A stretch of 64,000 bases of DNA from Treponema_I sp045599005 (GCA_045599005.1 JAZRVF010000023.1:11408-75407); one strand, 5' to 3'; positions 8,611-17,706 are shown, counted from the first letter of the stretch. The notes: generated from the letters alone by a model not told the origin. Made by a program: numbers and translations.

Positions 8611-9930
8611 TCAGCAGATTTCCTTGTAAATAAGGGGATTTTTCTCCGGTTCATTATCTGAATAATCAATCGCACTGCGGAGAACCGGCAATGCATCCTC
8701 AAAGCAGGCATCATCTTTACCAAAGACTTCCATAATCTCTTCGCCCCGGCAGACTCTGTCACCCTGTTTTTTCAGCAGAATGAAACCTGCGTCAGGACAG
8801 ACGGAATCTTCAGTTCTGTTACGGCCCACACCAAGAGATATTCCCGCGATACCTGATTTATAGGCATCAATAGACAGATATCCATCTTTTTCAGCAGTAA
8901 TGACGGTCTTGTATTTTGAACGGCGTTTTCCGCACTGGTCAAGAAGTTTCACTGAATCACCGCCCTGAATGTCAACATTCTTAAGGAACAGTTCAAGGGC
9001 GCGCCCGCTTTTAACAGCATCTTCCGCAAGCCTGATTCCTTCAGCCCTGTCCTTTGCCTTTCCACCGAGAACAAGCATCTGCGCAGCCAGTGCGTATGTC
9101 AGCTGCCGTACATCTTCCGGCCCCAAACCTTTAAGAATGTCAATGGTCTCCTCAATTTCCAGGAAATTTCCGGTTTTCTCACCAAGAGGAGTGTTCATGT
9201 CAGTGATCAGCGCGGCAGCCTTTTTACCCATGGCCTGTGCAGTCCTTACAAGTGAATCTGCAAGAGTAAAAGCTGTCTCACGGGTTTTCATGAAAGCACC
9301 TGTTCCCCATTTCACGTCAAAGACAAGTGCGTCTGAACCTTCTGCAACTTTTTTTGAAAGGATGCTCGCTGTGATAAGCGGCACAGATTCCACAGTACCG
9401 GTCACATCGCGCAGTGCGTAAAGAAGTCTGTCAGCAGGAACGATCTCCTTTGTCTGGCCTGTCATCGCATAACCGCATTTTTCAATTATGGAGCAGAATT
9501 CCTTCTGCGAAAGCCCCACGCGGTATCCTTCAATTGATTCCAGTTTGTCAAGAGTTCCTCCGGTATGTCCCAAGGCACGGCCGCTCATCATCGGAACCTG
9601 GATCCCGCAGGCAGCCACAATCGGTGCAAGTGGAAGGGAAATCTTGTCACCCACGCCGCCGGTTGAATGTTTGTCAACAAAAGGCCCGCTCAGAGAAGAA
9701 AGATCCATCACAGCGCCGGAATGAAGCATTATGTCCGTAAGCCGGGCTGTTTCCTCAAAAGTCATTCCGTTGAAATAGACTGCCATAAGCCATGCGGAAA
9801 CCTGATAATCAGGAATTGACCCGTCCACATATCCCTTCACGATGAATTCAATCTCTTCGCGGGAAAGCTCGCTGCCTGAAGGGTTCAGTATTGAACCCCG
9901 TTTTTTCATTATCACATCAGTCGCTCTCAT
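8611..9930 (-). CDS. Pyrimidine-nucleoside / thymidine phosphorylase
   Basis: This 439-residue protein cleaves thymidine (and probably uridine) with phosphate to base and sugar-1-phosphate in nucleoside salvage. Diagnostic motifs are KHSTGGVGDKISL (about 86-98), the SGRALGHTGGTLDKLESI segment, and the C-terminal barrel-sandwich hybrid domain. Ribosome site GAGGTGA precedes the ATG at 9930. It is the first gene of an operon with recJ. It could be named deoA or pdp; the sequence does not decide between thymidine-specific and broad pyrimidine use. It fits functionally with the Pnr nucleoside importer at 17.7-22.5 kb. Confidence 0.92.
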   Translation of the reverse strand: MRATDVIMKKRGSILNPSGSELSREEIEFIVKGYVDGSIPDYQVSAWLMAVYFNGMTFEETARLTDIMLHSGAVMDLSSLSGPFVDKHSTGGVGDKISLPLAPIVAACGIQVPMMSGRALGHTGGTLDKLESIEGYRVGLSQKEFCSIIEKCGYAMTGQTKEIVPADRLLYALRDVTGTVESVPLITASILSKKVAEGSDALVFDVKWGTGAFMKTRETAFTLADSLVRTAQAMGKKAAALITDMNTPLGEKTGNFLEIEETIDILKGLGPEDVRQLTYALAAQMLVLGGKAKDRAEGIRLAEDAVKSGRALELFLKNVDIQGGDSVKLLDQCGKRRSKYKTVITAEKDGYLSIDAYKSGIAGISLGVGRNRTEDSVCPDAGFILLKKQGDRVCRGEEIMEVFGKDDACFEDALPVLRSAIDYSDNEPEKNPLIYKEIC

Positions 9931-10017
9931 ATAGTCACCTCATAATTTACTTTGGGAAAGAGGATAAAATCTTTCTGACACCCCCACTGATATTATAGTT
10001 TCAAAATCAAAAAAATA

Positions 10018-10806
10018 TCAAAGAATTCCTCGGGCAGCATCAAAAGTTTTAAGTTTCTGTCCCACCGCTTTCTCAATCAGAAAAAAAAGAAGATCCCTCA
10101 GCTGGGATACAGCACTTGCATGCAGAACCATTGACCTGGATTCTGAAGGTTTAAGGCTGTTCACACACTGAAGATAAATCAGTCCTTCTGCACACAGAGG
10201 TCTGTAAAGACTGCTCTCAGACTGGAGTATTCCGCTTCCAGAAATACAGTCTGAACATAAGAAGCACTCCTGGGCATCGTCATAGACAAGCGCTTCCTCT
10301 GGATTTCCGGGAATGGGTGACTCGCAGTTTCCGCAGCTGAACACATCCGGCTGGATTCCCGCCGTCCCCATGAAACGCCAGAGAAACCGGAGTAGAGCAA
10401 GCACTGAATCCTGTTCTCCGCACAGTTCCAGTCCGTCAAGAAATCCGTTCACAAGAACCCAGATGCTTTCAAGATCGTGGGTGCTGCCGCCGGCTTCCGT
10501 TTTTCCGATTATTTCCGCACAGAGAGATGCAGCGTAAGTTTTGTACAGGTTCTCACGCAGACCGGTCCTGAATGAAACAGGATCAAAGTCAACAATCTTT
10601 CTCAGATTTTTTGAAGGATCATCATAGAACCACAGTGTCCCTGAATGAAAAGGCGAGACAGCACTCCGCAGCTTGCTTTTCCGTCCGCCGTAAAGGACAG
10701 CGTCAAACACTCCGTGGTCGGATGAAAGAAAAGTGACAATCCTGTTGTCCTCTCCGAAAATCCGGCTCTGCAGGACAAGGGCTTTTGTGGAAAAACTGCG
10801 CTGCAT
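10018..10806 (-). CDS. recO: DNA repair protein RecO
   Basis: This 262-residue RecO loads RecA together with RecR/RecF. It has the N-terminal OB fold (STKALVLQSRIFGEDNRIVTFLSSDHG) and a CxxC pair (CGNC near 162, CSDC further on) typical of the RecO zinc finger. Its promoter places the transcript start almost on the ATG (TATATT box 8 bp upstream), so the message is probably leaderless. No Shine-Dalgarno sequence is seen. Confidence 0.9.
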   Translation of the reverse strand: MQRSFSTKALVLQSRIFGEDNRIVTFLSSDHGVFDAVLYGGRKSKLRSAVSPFHSGTLWFYDDPSKNLRKIVDFDPVSFRTGLRENLYKTYAASLCAEIIGKTEAGGSTHDLESIWVLVNGFLDGLELCGEQDSVLALLRFLWRFMGTAGIQPDVFSCGNCESPIPGNPEEALVYDDAQECFLCSDCISGSGILQSESSLYRPLCAEGLIYLQCVNSLKPSESRSMVLHASAVSQLRDLLFFLIEKAVGQKLKTFDAARGIL

Positions 10807-10814
10807 ACCAAAAG

Positions 10815-10843
10815 AATATAGAAGAAAAACAAAAAATGTTCAA
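10815..10843 (-). promoter_or_regulatory. recO promoter, probably leaderless
   Basis: On the minus strand, TTGAAC (10838-10843) and TATATT (10815-10820) are separated by exactly 17 bp. Transcription would begin 0-2 nt before the ATG at 10806. Confidence 0.7.
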
Positions 10844-10891
10844 TTTTTGGCTGTCACATATTTTCTTGTGATGGGATTTTTTACCGGAAAC

Positions 10892-10946
10892 ATCCCTTTA
10901 CGGACAGTAAATGATTAAATTTATAAAAATACGGGAAGGAAGGCAG
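10892..10946 (+). repeat. Solo copy of the MITE-like end
   Basis: About 55 bp matches the inverted right end of the element at 5061-5266, sharing ATCCCTTTACGGACAGTAAA, the TTATAAAAATACGGG tract and GAAGGAAGGCAG. It lies in the recO / acyl-CoA synthetase intergenic region. Confidence 0.75.
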
Positions 10947-11001
10947 TATTTTTATCGGCTAAATTCAGATTCTGTCCGTGAGGAGATAATCTCGTTTTTT
11001 A

Positions 11002-11032
11002 TAGACATTTTTACAAAATCGTGTAAAATGTC
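11002..11032 (+). promoter_or_regulatory. Promoter with TTTTACA-N6-TGTAAAA palindrome
   Basis: TAGACA (11002-11007), 16 bp and TAAAAT (11024-11029) form a promoter that starts transcription at about the ATG of the acyl-CoA synthetase (11036). The same DNA is a palindrome, GACATTTTTACA (11004-11015) against TGTAAAATGTC (11022-11032), so a repressor would cover the -10. No ribosome site is present. Confidence 0.55.
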
Positions 11033-11035
11033 ATT

Positions 11036-13018
11036 ATGTTTACACCCGATCCAAAAAGAGTTGACAAGACACTCGCAAAAACTGTTCCTCTCGTTGTAAA
11101 ACAGAGAGCTGAAATGTATCCGAACATTACTGCACAGGCTGTAAAGAACACCCGCAGTAACTCATCAAATCCCGGTGAATTTGTACGTTATTCATTTTCC
11201 CAGGTATATGCCGATTTCTGTGGCCTTGCCCTTGCCCTTGAAGAACTGGGCATCAGACGGAATGACCACGTTGCAATTATTTCCGACAACCGCCGTGAAT
11301 GGCTTCTGGCAGACCTTGCAGTCCTTACATTAGGCGCTGCTGACGTTCCCCGCGGAACAGACTCTTCCGGACAGGAGATCCGCTACATCATCTCCTGCGC
11401 AGAATGCGGATGCGGTTTCTTTGAGAACCCCAGACAGCTGTCAAAGGTTCTTGACGAAGTCCAGGAAGTGCCGATGCTCAAGACAGCAATTCTCTTTGAA
11501 TATTCTGACGAGATTGCAGCCGAGGCAGAGAAGGCCGGAATCAAGGCCTGCAGGTTCCAGGACATTTTTGAACGCGGTCAGGAACTTTACAAAATCCCGG
11601 GCAACAAGGAAAAGATTGAAGCCGAGATGGAAAAGACCAGCGAATCTGATCTGGCGACAATCATCTTTACTTCAGGAACCACAGGCAAACCGAAAGGTGT
11701 AATGCTTACACACCGCAACTATGTTGCCCAGCTTGAGGTTGTACACACTGTCCTTGATGTTAAGCCCGGTGACATGTGGCTGTCAGTTCTTCCTGTATGG
11801 CACAGTTTTGAACGCACCATCACATACATCATCCTTACTTTCGGAAGCGGTATGGCTTACTCAAAGCCCATCGCCTCAGTAATGCTTCCTGACTTCGAGA
11901 AAATCCAGCCTCAGTGGATGAGCGGTGTTCCCCGTCTCTGGGAATCTCTCGCAAAAGGTGTTATCCGCGCGATGAAAAAAGCCGGCGGCGTAAAATACGG
12001 AATGTTCAAGTTCTTCATTTCTGTCGGTGGAAAATACGCATGGGCAAAAGACCATGTCTCAGGACGTGTCACACATTACACACCAAAATCCCGTTTCCTG
12101 GATTTCCTTGTGGGTGTGATTCCCTTCATCCTGCTTTTACTGCCTCATGCACTGGGAGAAGCACTGGTCTACAAGAAAGTCCGTCAGAAGCTGGGTGGAA
12201 AACTGATCTGTGCAATTTCCGGCGGTGGTGCGCTCCCCAAGGAAATCGATGATTTTTACCGTGCAATCGGACTTACACTCCTTGAAGGTTACGGCATCAC
12301 AGAAGCAGGTCCTGTTCTTTCAGTACGCAATCAGTACAAACCCCGCCCGGGCTGCGTAGGAGAAGTTTTCCCCTCTGCAGAGATCAAGATTGTTGCAGAA
12401 AAAGACGGACAGCCTGTGAACGGCGATCCTCTGCCGCCCGGTCAGCTGGGACTTATTTTTGCCCGCGGTGACCAGATCATGAAAGGTTATTACAAGAATC
12501 CTGAACTGACAGCTTCTGTTGTTGACAAAGACGGATGGCTCAACACAGGTGACCTTGGAAAACTTTCTGTTGACTATGAGATCAAGATCACAGGTCGTGC
12601 AAAAGACACAATCGTCCTTGTCGGCGGAGAGAACATCGAGCCTCTTGCTGTAGAAAGCGGAATCAATGCAAGTGATTTTATCGATGCATCAGTCGTTCTC
12701 GGTCAGGATCAGAAATATCTGGGTGCCCTTATCGTGGTGAACAAAGACAATTCACTGGCATGGGCAAAAGAGAACCACATGGAGAATGAAACCATTGAAA
12801 GCCTCGTGAAAACCGACGAATTCAATGAATTCATCAAACATGAAATCGAGAGCCGCATCAACAGTTCACAGGGATACCGTCCATGTGAGCGCATTTACCG
12901 TTTTGAAATCCTTACAGAACCTTTCACAGTCGGTAAGGAACTGTCTGCAAAACAGGAAATGATCAGACCAAAAATCAATGAGATCTACAAAGACAGAATT
13001 GATTCACTTTTTGACTGA
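11036..13018 (+). CDS. Long-chain acyl-CoA synthetase (AMP-forming)
   Basis: This 660-residue member of the ANL superfamily activates fatty acids to acyl-CoA through an acyl-adenylate. It has the P-loop IIFTSGTTGKPKGVMLTH (about 210-228), GYGITEAGP (about 420) and GWLNTGDLG (about 500). A hydrophobic insert around residues 355-375 (LVGVIPFILLLLPHALG) suggests membrane association. Treponemes scavenge host fatty acids, so this probably primes them for phospholipid synthesis. The message looks leaderless. Its last 41 bases overlap the next frame. Confidence 0.92.
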   Translation: MFTPDPKRVDKTLAKTVPLVVKQRAEMYPNITAQAVKNTRSNSSNPGEFVRYSFSQVYADFCGLALALEELGIRRNDHVAIISDNRREWLLADLAVLTLGAADVPRGTDSSGQEIRYIISCAECGCGFFENPRQLSKVLDEVQEVPMLKTAILFEYSDEIAAEAEKAGIKACRFQDIFERGQELYKIPGNKEKIEAEMEKTSESDLATIIFTSGTTGKPKGVMLTHRNYVAQLEVVHTVLDVKPGDMWLSVLPVWHSFERTITYIILTFGSGMAYSKPIASVMLPDFEKIQPQWMSGVPRLWESLAKGVIRAMKKAGGVKYGMFKFFISVGGKYAWAKDHVSGRVTHYTPKSRFLDFLVGVIPFILLLLPHALGEALVYKKVRQKLGGKLICAISGGGALPKEIDDFYRAIGLTLLEGYGITEAGPVLSVRNQYKPRPGCVGEVFPSAEIKIVAEKDGQPVNGDPLPPGQLGLIFARGDQIMKGYYKNPELTASVVDKDGWLNTGDLGKLSVDYEIKITGRAKDTIVLVGGENIEPLAVESGINASDFIDASVVLGQDQKYLGALIVVNKDNSLAWAKENHMENETIESLVKTDEFNEFIKHEIESRINSSQGYRPCERIYRFEILTEPFTVGKELSAKQEMIRPKINEIYKDRIDSLFD

Positions 13019-13820
13019 CCATAAACTTCATAAACTCTGTCTCTGCGTTTTCACGGCACTGACTTTCTGCTTCGCTCTGCAGGCGGAAGGTCTTGTTGTG
13101 GAAAGCGGAGTTTACAGAAGTCTTCACAGTTTCATAACAGTCCGGACAGATCTGGCAGAAGACCCGGAAACAGGGCTTTCTGTCCAGACGTCCCCCACAG
13201 AACTGGTTTCCCGGACATTACAGACTTTCTACACTTATTATTATGATGGGGAATACACTCCCGAGCCTGACAGCCAGCCGTTTTTTGCCGCGCAGATCGG
13301 AGAAGGGCTTTATCTTGACTTCTGGTACCGTTCTGACACAGAAGAAAACCTCTGGCTCCCCGGTTCAAACATGACTTCAGCAACCCTCAGCCCGGCTAGA
13401 CGGCGCACCCGTATTTTCGCCTGGTATGCTGACAGCAGGTCATCACAGCCGGCACTCCAGATTCCATATTGGACCACAGATGCTGACTTTTACAATGACT
13501 CAGTAAGCCTTGACCTTCCCGATGGCGAAACCTGCTCACTTCCACGTTTCATCCAGCTGGGGGACATGGTTTACACCTGTGTTCCCGGACGGGGCAGAAT
13601 CATCCGTAATCCAATCCCGAAAAACTATGAGGACCAGGATTTTGTCTTCTCCAGTGACGGAAAAGTCATGGCATCCGGAACCCCCGATTACACAAAAACA
13701 GACATTTCTGACATGCCCCAACTGATCAGAGACCACAACAGCATTGTCTATCCCCCAAGATTCTCAAAAATCGACCTTAGGGAACCCTCAATATACAGGA
13801 TGCTTGAAGATTGGGAATAA
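12978..13820 (+). CDS. Secreted protein of unknown function
   Basis: This 280-codon frame overlaps the acyl-CoA synthetase 3' end. A signal peptide (KLCLCVFTALTFCFALQAEG) is visible. A TTG at 13011, just before the upstream stop, would give a more typical signal length than the ATG at 12978, so the start is uncertain. The mature part is rich in Tyr, Ser and Pro with no recognised domain. Translational coupling to the synthetase is likely. Export to the periplasm or outer surface is all that can be said. Confidence 0.7.
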   Translation: MRSTKTELIHFLTDHKLHKLCLCVFTALTFCFALQAEGLVVESGVYRSLHSFITVRTDLAEDPETGLSVQTSPTELVSRTLQTFYTYYYDGEYTPEPDSQPFFAAQIGEGLYLDFWYRSDTEENLWLPGSNMTSATLSPARRRTRIFAWYADSRSSQPALQIPYWTTDADFYNDSVSLDLPDGETCSLPRFIQLGDMVYTCVPGRGRIIRNPIPKNYEDQDFVFSSDGKVMASGTPDYTKTDISDMPQLIRDHNSIVYPPRFSKIDLREPSIYRMLEDWE

Positions 13821-13917
13821 AAATCCCTTGTTTTTGAGCCTGAACTATGTTATTTTATCGGTGACGGTTTTTCCGTCCCAATGCATTTCATGCAAAACTC
13901 TATCGAGAGGTATTTGA

Positions 13918-14088
13918 ATGGCCTACAAAATTTCAAGCGAATGTGTAAACTGTGGTGCTTGCGAAGGCGAATGTCCTGTAAGCGCAATTTCTGAATCAGG
14001 TGACGTACGCGTAATTGATGCAGAAGCATGTATCAGTTGTGGAAGTTGTGCTTCTGTTTGTCCTTCTGAAGCAATTTCTGAAGAATAA
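13918..14088 (+). CDS. 2[4Fe-4S] ferredoxin
   Basis: This 56-residue clostridial-type ferredoxin has two CxxCxxC...CP motifs (CVNCGACEGECP and CISCGSCASVCP) binding two [4Fe-4S] clusters. It is a low-potential electron carrier, plausibly for pyruvate:ferredoxin oxidoreductase and for the Rnf complex at 27.5-32.2 kb. A GAGAGG ribosome site lies 6 bp upstream. It is a single gene followed by its own terminator. Confidence 0.97.
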   Translation: MAYKISSECVNCGACEGECPVSAISESGDVRVIDAEACISCGSCASVCPSEAISEE

Positions 14089-14109
14089 CCGGAATTCACA
14101 TTGATTCCT

Positions 14110-14143
14110 AAAAGGAGCTTGAGTAACTCGGCTCCTTTTTTTC
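14110..14143 (+). terminator. Ferredoxin terminator
   Basis: AAAAGGAGC (14110-14118) pairs with GCTCCTTTT (14131-14139), with a further inner GAG/CTC stem, and ends in seven T residues. Confidence 0.92.
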
Positions 14144-14159
14144 TGTCCGAATCACAATC

Positions 14160-14534
14160 ATGATTAAAAAGGTTCTGTATTTTTTAACAATAATCATCGC
14201 ATTCTTTCTCCTTTCCTATGGCTTTGTCAGACTTTTCTGGCAGTTCTCACAGGATGCCCCCATACTTTACACAGTATTGATTTCTGTTATTTTTGCGATT
14301 CTGATCCTCTTTTACATAATCCGGAAGTTTCTTTCCGAATTAAAAAAACTCCCTACACAAAAAGAAAAAAATCACTTCATCAAAAAAACACTTTATGTGC
14401 TGCTGAGAATAATTCTTGTTCTTGCCGGAATCTTGCTGATGATACGTACTGTCTTTGACGGCAGAACTGTGACGGGACTTGTGATCCTGGTTATTTCACT
14501 GGCCGCAGCCTGGGCCGTAAGGTTTCTGCCGTGA
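14160..14534 (+). CDS. Small four-helix membrane protein, unknown
   Basis: This 124-residue protein has about four transmembrane helices (near 5-25, 37-57, 80-98 and 103-122) separated by a basic cytoplasmic loop (KKLPTQKEKNHFIKK). No family was recognised. Its TGA stop overlaps the GTG start of the M23 peptidase, so the two are translationally coupled, which suggests a cell-envelope role. Confidence 0.75.
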   Translation: MIKKVLYFLTIIIAFFLLSYGFVRLFWQFSQDAPILYTVLISVIFAILILFYIIRKFLSELKKLPTQKEKNHFIKKTLYVLLRIILVLAGILLMIRTVFDGRTVTGLVILVISLAAAWAVRFLP

Positions 14535-15439
14535 CAAAAAAATCCCTTCCATGCCTGGTTTTATGTTTTCTGCTTTTTTCCGCCACAGGCACCCTTCCGG
14601 CCCAGACACAGTCTGAATCTTATCCGCAACTTGAATCATTGCAGTCGGCAAGGGCAAACACAGTTTTTGCCCAGCTGATGAAAGATGTGGAACAATATTA
14701 CATGGACACGGCGGCACACCGGAGTTTTTCCGTGAACATTTACCGCTATAAAGCGCAGAAGGGCGACACACTGATCAAAATAGCATCCCGCTGTTCAATA
14801 CCGGCAGAAACTCTTGCAACAGCCAATTCCCTCGGCAGTTCCCAGACTGATATAGCTGGAAAAGATCTTTTCATTCCGGCTGCGGCAGGACTTTTCATCA
14901 ACGAGGAGCCACAGTTTTTCCTGGAGTTTCTTGTTGTCAGCAGAATCGAAAATTTCCGAAGCCTTCCAAAATATGAAATAAACGGGAAAACTTTTTATTT
15001 TGCAGCAGGGGAACGTTTTTCCATGACGGAAAGACTTTATTTCTTCAATAATAACCTGGTGAATCCCCTCAAAGATTCAGTCCTCACATCAGAATTCGGT
15101 ATGAGAATCAGTCCGATCACAGGAACTGAAAAAATGCACAACGGGATAGATCTGGCAGCCCAAGCAGGGAGCGAAGTCGTGTCCTGTCAGAACGGAATTG
15201 TCTCTTCAAGCACCTATGATGATGTCTACGGGAATTACGTCATCATAAACCATGACAGCGGTCTCCAGAGCGTTTATGCCCACCTTCAGAAAAGCGCGGT
15301 AAAAAAAGGGGACAGAATCGCCGCAGGCCAGCTGGTCGGATACGTAGGATCTACAGGAGCTTCCACCGGTCCCCATCTTCATTTTGAAGTCCGGCAGGGA
15401 AATGATTACCTGAACCCCGAAAACCTTCTTCCACGCTGA
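14531..15439 (+). CDS. LysM / M23 peptidoglycan endopeptidase
   Basis: This 302-residue exported protein starts at GTG 14531, inside the preceding gene's stop. A signal peptide (residues 1-25, ending LPAQ) is followed by a LysM peptidoglycan-binding domain (about 75-117, YKAQKGDTLIKIASRC) and a complete M23 domain with zinc ligands in HNGIDLAA and HLHFEV near the C-terminus. Unlike the lipoprotein at 5610-6467, all catalytic residues are present. It probably cuts peptide cross-links in the cell wall during growth or separation. Confidence 0.93.
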   Translation: MTKKSLPCLVLCFLLFSATGTLPAQTQSESYPQLESLQSARANTVFAQLMKDVEQYYMDTAAHRSFSVNIYRYKAQKGDTLIKIASRCSIPAETLATANSLGSSQTDIAGKDLFIPAAAGLFINEEPQFFLEFLVVSRIENFRSLPKYEINGKTFYFAAGERFSMTERLYFFNNNLVNPLKDSVLTSEFGMRISPITGTEKMHNGIDLAAQAGSEVVSCQNGIVSSSTYDDVYGNYVIINHDSGLQSVYAHLQKSAVKKGDRIAAGQLVGYVGSTGASTGPHLHFEVRQGNDYLNPENLLPR

Positions 15440-15504
15440 AAAACCTTACATTTATTCTTTTTTTTGCTGTTAAGTTTCAGAAGAATTTGCCGATATTAAT
15501 AATG

Positions 15505-15594
15505 TCGGGCACACAAATCCCCTCCCACCCATTGTGTGTCCGAAATCGCCTTACTAGGCATTGGGCTGTCCAGAAGCGGACAGCCTTTTTTTTG
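15505..15594 (+). ncRNA. Candidate small RNA with C-rich loop
   Basis: The gap between the M23 peptidase and the second chemoreceptor contains a 12-bp hairpin (15505-15516 with 15532-15543, one G-U pair) whose 15-nt loop contains CCCCUCCCACCC. A small GCCT/AGGC hairpin follows, then a perfect terminator: GGCTGTCC (15564-15571), GGACAGCC (15578-15585) and eight T residues. A weak promoter, TTAAGT (15470-15475), 18 bp, TATTAA (15494-15499), would start the RNA near 15505. No frame with a ribosome site lies inside. The CUCCC loop is anti-Shine-Dalgarno-like, so translational repression in trans is a reasonable guess. Confidence 0.6.
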
Positions 15595-15704
15595 TCTTTT
15601 TTTGTGTAAAATATTCCTTGCACAATGTTTTTCCACTGATATATTGTTAAATGACGTCCATGTCGCAAATTTCACGCATAAAAAAAATTATTCCCGGAGG
15701 TTCT

Positions 15705-17585
15705 ATGAAACGTCTGCATTCAATACGGGCAATCATGCTCGTAGTTCTTGATGCTGTTCTTTTGGTTGCCTGTATTGGACTTACACTTATCGGACTGCAG
15801 TCTTCCCAGCAGCTGATTAAGACTGAAATCAAGAATGACCTTGTAAACAATGCGAAATACCTTTCCGATTCCATCTCAGAAAAAATTAACTCCATCTTCA
15901 CCAGTCTGGAAGTGATTTCATTAAGTCATGAGCTTCAAGTACATCTTGAACTGTCTGCAGCAGGAATTACTGAAACAGAACAGCTTTCCTCTATGCTTTC
16001 AAATTACGTGAGGGGCGATACAATGCTCCTTGACATTGCTTACCTTGAAAAAGACGGTCTCCTGATCAACAGTGATGGAACAGCATATACTCTTCCAACC
16101 GACGGTGATTTCTACAGAATGATTTCTTCAGCCGGTAAAAACATTCTTGGACCCATTGCAACGGATCAGGATAACTCCCTCCGCCTGGTTTTCTGCGTTC
16201 CGGTGAAAGATCCTTCAGGAATTTCACAGGGAACACTGATCGGAACCACAGACGGATACATGGGTTGTGAAATCGTTGATTCGATCGATCTTGGAGAGCT
16301 TTCTTTCATCCTTGATTCAACAGGAAAAGTTGTTGGACATTCAGACAGACATGTGGTTGAGGCAGGATTCAACATGGTGTCTGATCCCAATTCAGACCAG
16401 GGGCTTGCAAAAGTCGCACAGCAGGCAATAATGGGCAATTCCGGTTTCACAGAAATTGACTACCAGGGCATTCATCTCTGGATAGGTTATTCTCCGGTAA
16501 AGGGCACTAACTGGAGTATCTCAATTCTCAGGGACAGGGATTCGTCCACCCGTTCACTCATCAAAATATCAGGAATTCTCGCAGCAATCAGTTTTGTTGT
16601 TCTTTTTATCGGCTCACTTCTTGTCTGGGTCATTTCCCGCACCGTTGCCCTCAGCATCGGAATCAACAACCAGGCCCTGGACAATCTTGCGTCAGGAAAT
16701 CTTGCCTTTGGTGATAAACTTGTAGCCCAGATTGAATCAGTTGGCAGAACATCATTGGAATTCAATGCGATGAGCAAAGCGGTTCTGAATCTTCACTCAA
16801 AACTGACGGAAATTGTCGGTGAGATTTCAGATTCCGCCTCTGAGATTACTGCCGGTTCAGAGCAGATTGCGCAGACCAGTCAGATTGTTTCCTCTGGAGC
16901 CTCCGAACAGGCCGCTTCAACAGAAGAGATTTCCTCAACAATGGAAGAGATGGCTTCCAACATAAGGCAGAATGCAGACAACGCCAGCAAGACAGGAAGC
17001 ATTGCGGAACAGACAAAGATTGACGGCATTGAAGCAGGGAGAGGTGTCTCTGATTCACTCCAGGCAATTCATGAGATTGCTGAGAAAATCACTGTGATTG
17101 AAGAGATTGCAAGTCAGACGGATCTGCTGGCACTGAATGCCGCAATTGAGGCAGCCCGTGCAGGGGAAGCAGGCCGCGGATTTGCTGTTGTTGCAAGCGA
17201 AGTCAGAAAACTAGCTGAACGCAGTAAAGTGGCTGCCCACGAAATCAGTGAGACTTCAAAGAAAACAGTGCAGACAGCGGAAACAGCAGGAGCGATGGTT
17301 GACAAGACAGTTCCCGCGATTGAACAGACAGCCCAGCTGGTGGAAGAGATTGCCGCAGCAAGTCACGAACAGGATATCGGAGCCCAACAGGTTACAAAAG
17401 CTATCGGACAGCTGGATTCAGTCGTGCAGCAGAATGCTTCGGCAGCGGAAGAACTTGCCTCAATGGCAGAGACACTGTCAGTCCATGCAAGCTCACTGCT
17501 TGATGTAATCAGTTTTTTCTCCACGGAAGAAATTGAGCAGGAAATGATTGATGCCAGGCCAAAAGCCCTGGAATATAAAGGTTAA
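15705..17585 (+). CDS. Methyl-accepting chemotaxis protein
   Basis: This 626-residue chemoreceptor starts at ATG 15705 because CGGAGG lies just upstream; a longer frame from 15651 has no ribosome site. TM1 is at about 7-30, a periplasmic Cache-type sensor follows (about 31-285), and TM2 is at about 290-315. The signalling hairpin tip (DLLALNAAIEAARAGEAGRG) lies near 472. It is unrelated in the sensor part to the receptor at 3159-4964, so it probably detects a different ligand. Confidence 0.95.
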   Translation: MKRLHSIRAIMLVVLDAVLLVACIGLTLIGLQSSQQLIKTEIKNDLVNNAKYLSDSISEKINSIFTSLEVISLSHELQVHLELSAAGITETEQLSSMLSNYVRGDTMLLDIAYLEKDGLLINSDGTAYTLPTDGDFYRMISSAGKNILGPIATDQDNSLRLVFCVPVKDPSGISQGTLIGTTDGYMGCEIVDSIDLGELSFILDSTGKVVGHSDRHVVEAGFNMVSDPNSDQGLAKVAQQAIMGNSGFTEIDYQGIHLWIGYSPVKGTNWSISILRDRDSSTRSLIKISGILAAISFVVLFIGSLLVWVISRTVALSIGINNQALDNLASGNLAFGDKLVAQIESVGRTSLEFNAMSKAVLNLHSKLTEIVGEISDSASEITAGSEQIAQTSQIVSSGASEQAASTEEISSTMEEMASNIRQNADNASKTGSIAEQTKIDGIEAGRGVSDSLQAIHEIAEKITVIEEIASQTDLLALNAAIEAARAGEAGRGFAVVASEVRKLAERSKVAAHEISETSKKTVQTAETAGAMVDKTVPAIEQTAQLVEEIAAASHEQDIGAQQVTKAIGQLDSVVQQNASAAEELASMAETLSVHASSLLDVISFFSTEEIEQEMIDARPKALEYKG

Positions 17586-17687
17586 CTAAATTTAATCGGC
17601 TGATTATGTAAAAATCACAAACAAAAATGCATAAAAAGTATATTGTTTTTTGCATTTTTTTGTGCCATTATGGCATCAGTGAACTCT

Positions 17688-17706
17688 TAGCAGAATTTTT
17701 CTGCTA
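17688..17706 (+). promoter_or_regulatory. Palindrome in the pnrA leader
   Basis: TAGCAGAA (17688-17695), a 3-bp spacer and TTCTGCTA (17699-17706) form a perfect 8-bp inverted repeat between a possible promoter (TTGTTT 17643-17648, 17 bp, CATTAT 17666-17671) and the pnrA ribosome site. A second short palindrome, GCCATTATGGC, overlaps the -10. It may be a repressor operator or a leader hairpin. Confidence 0.45.
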
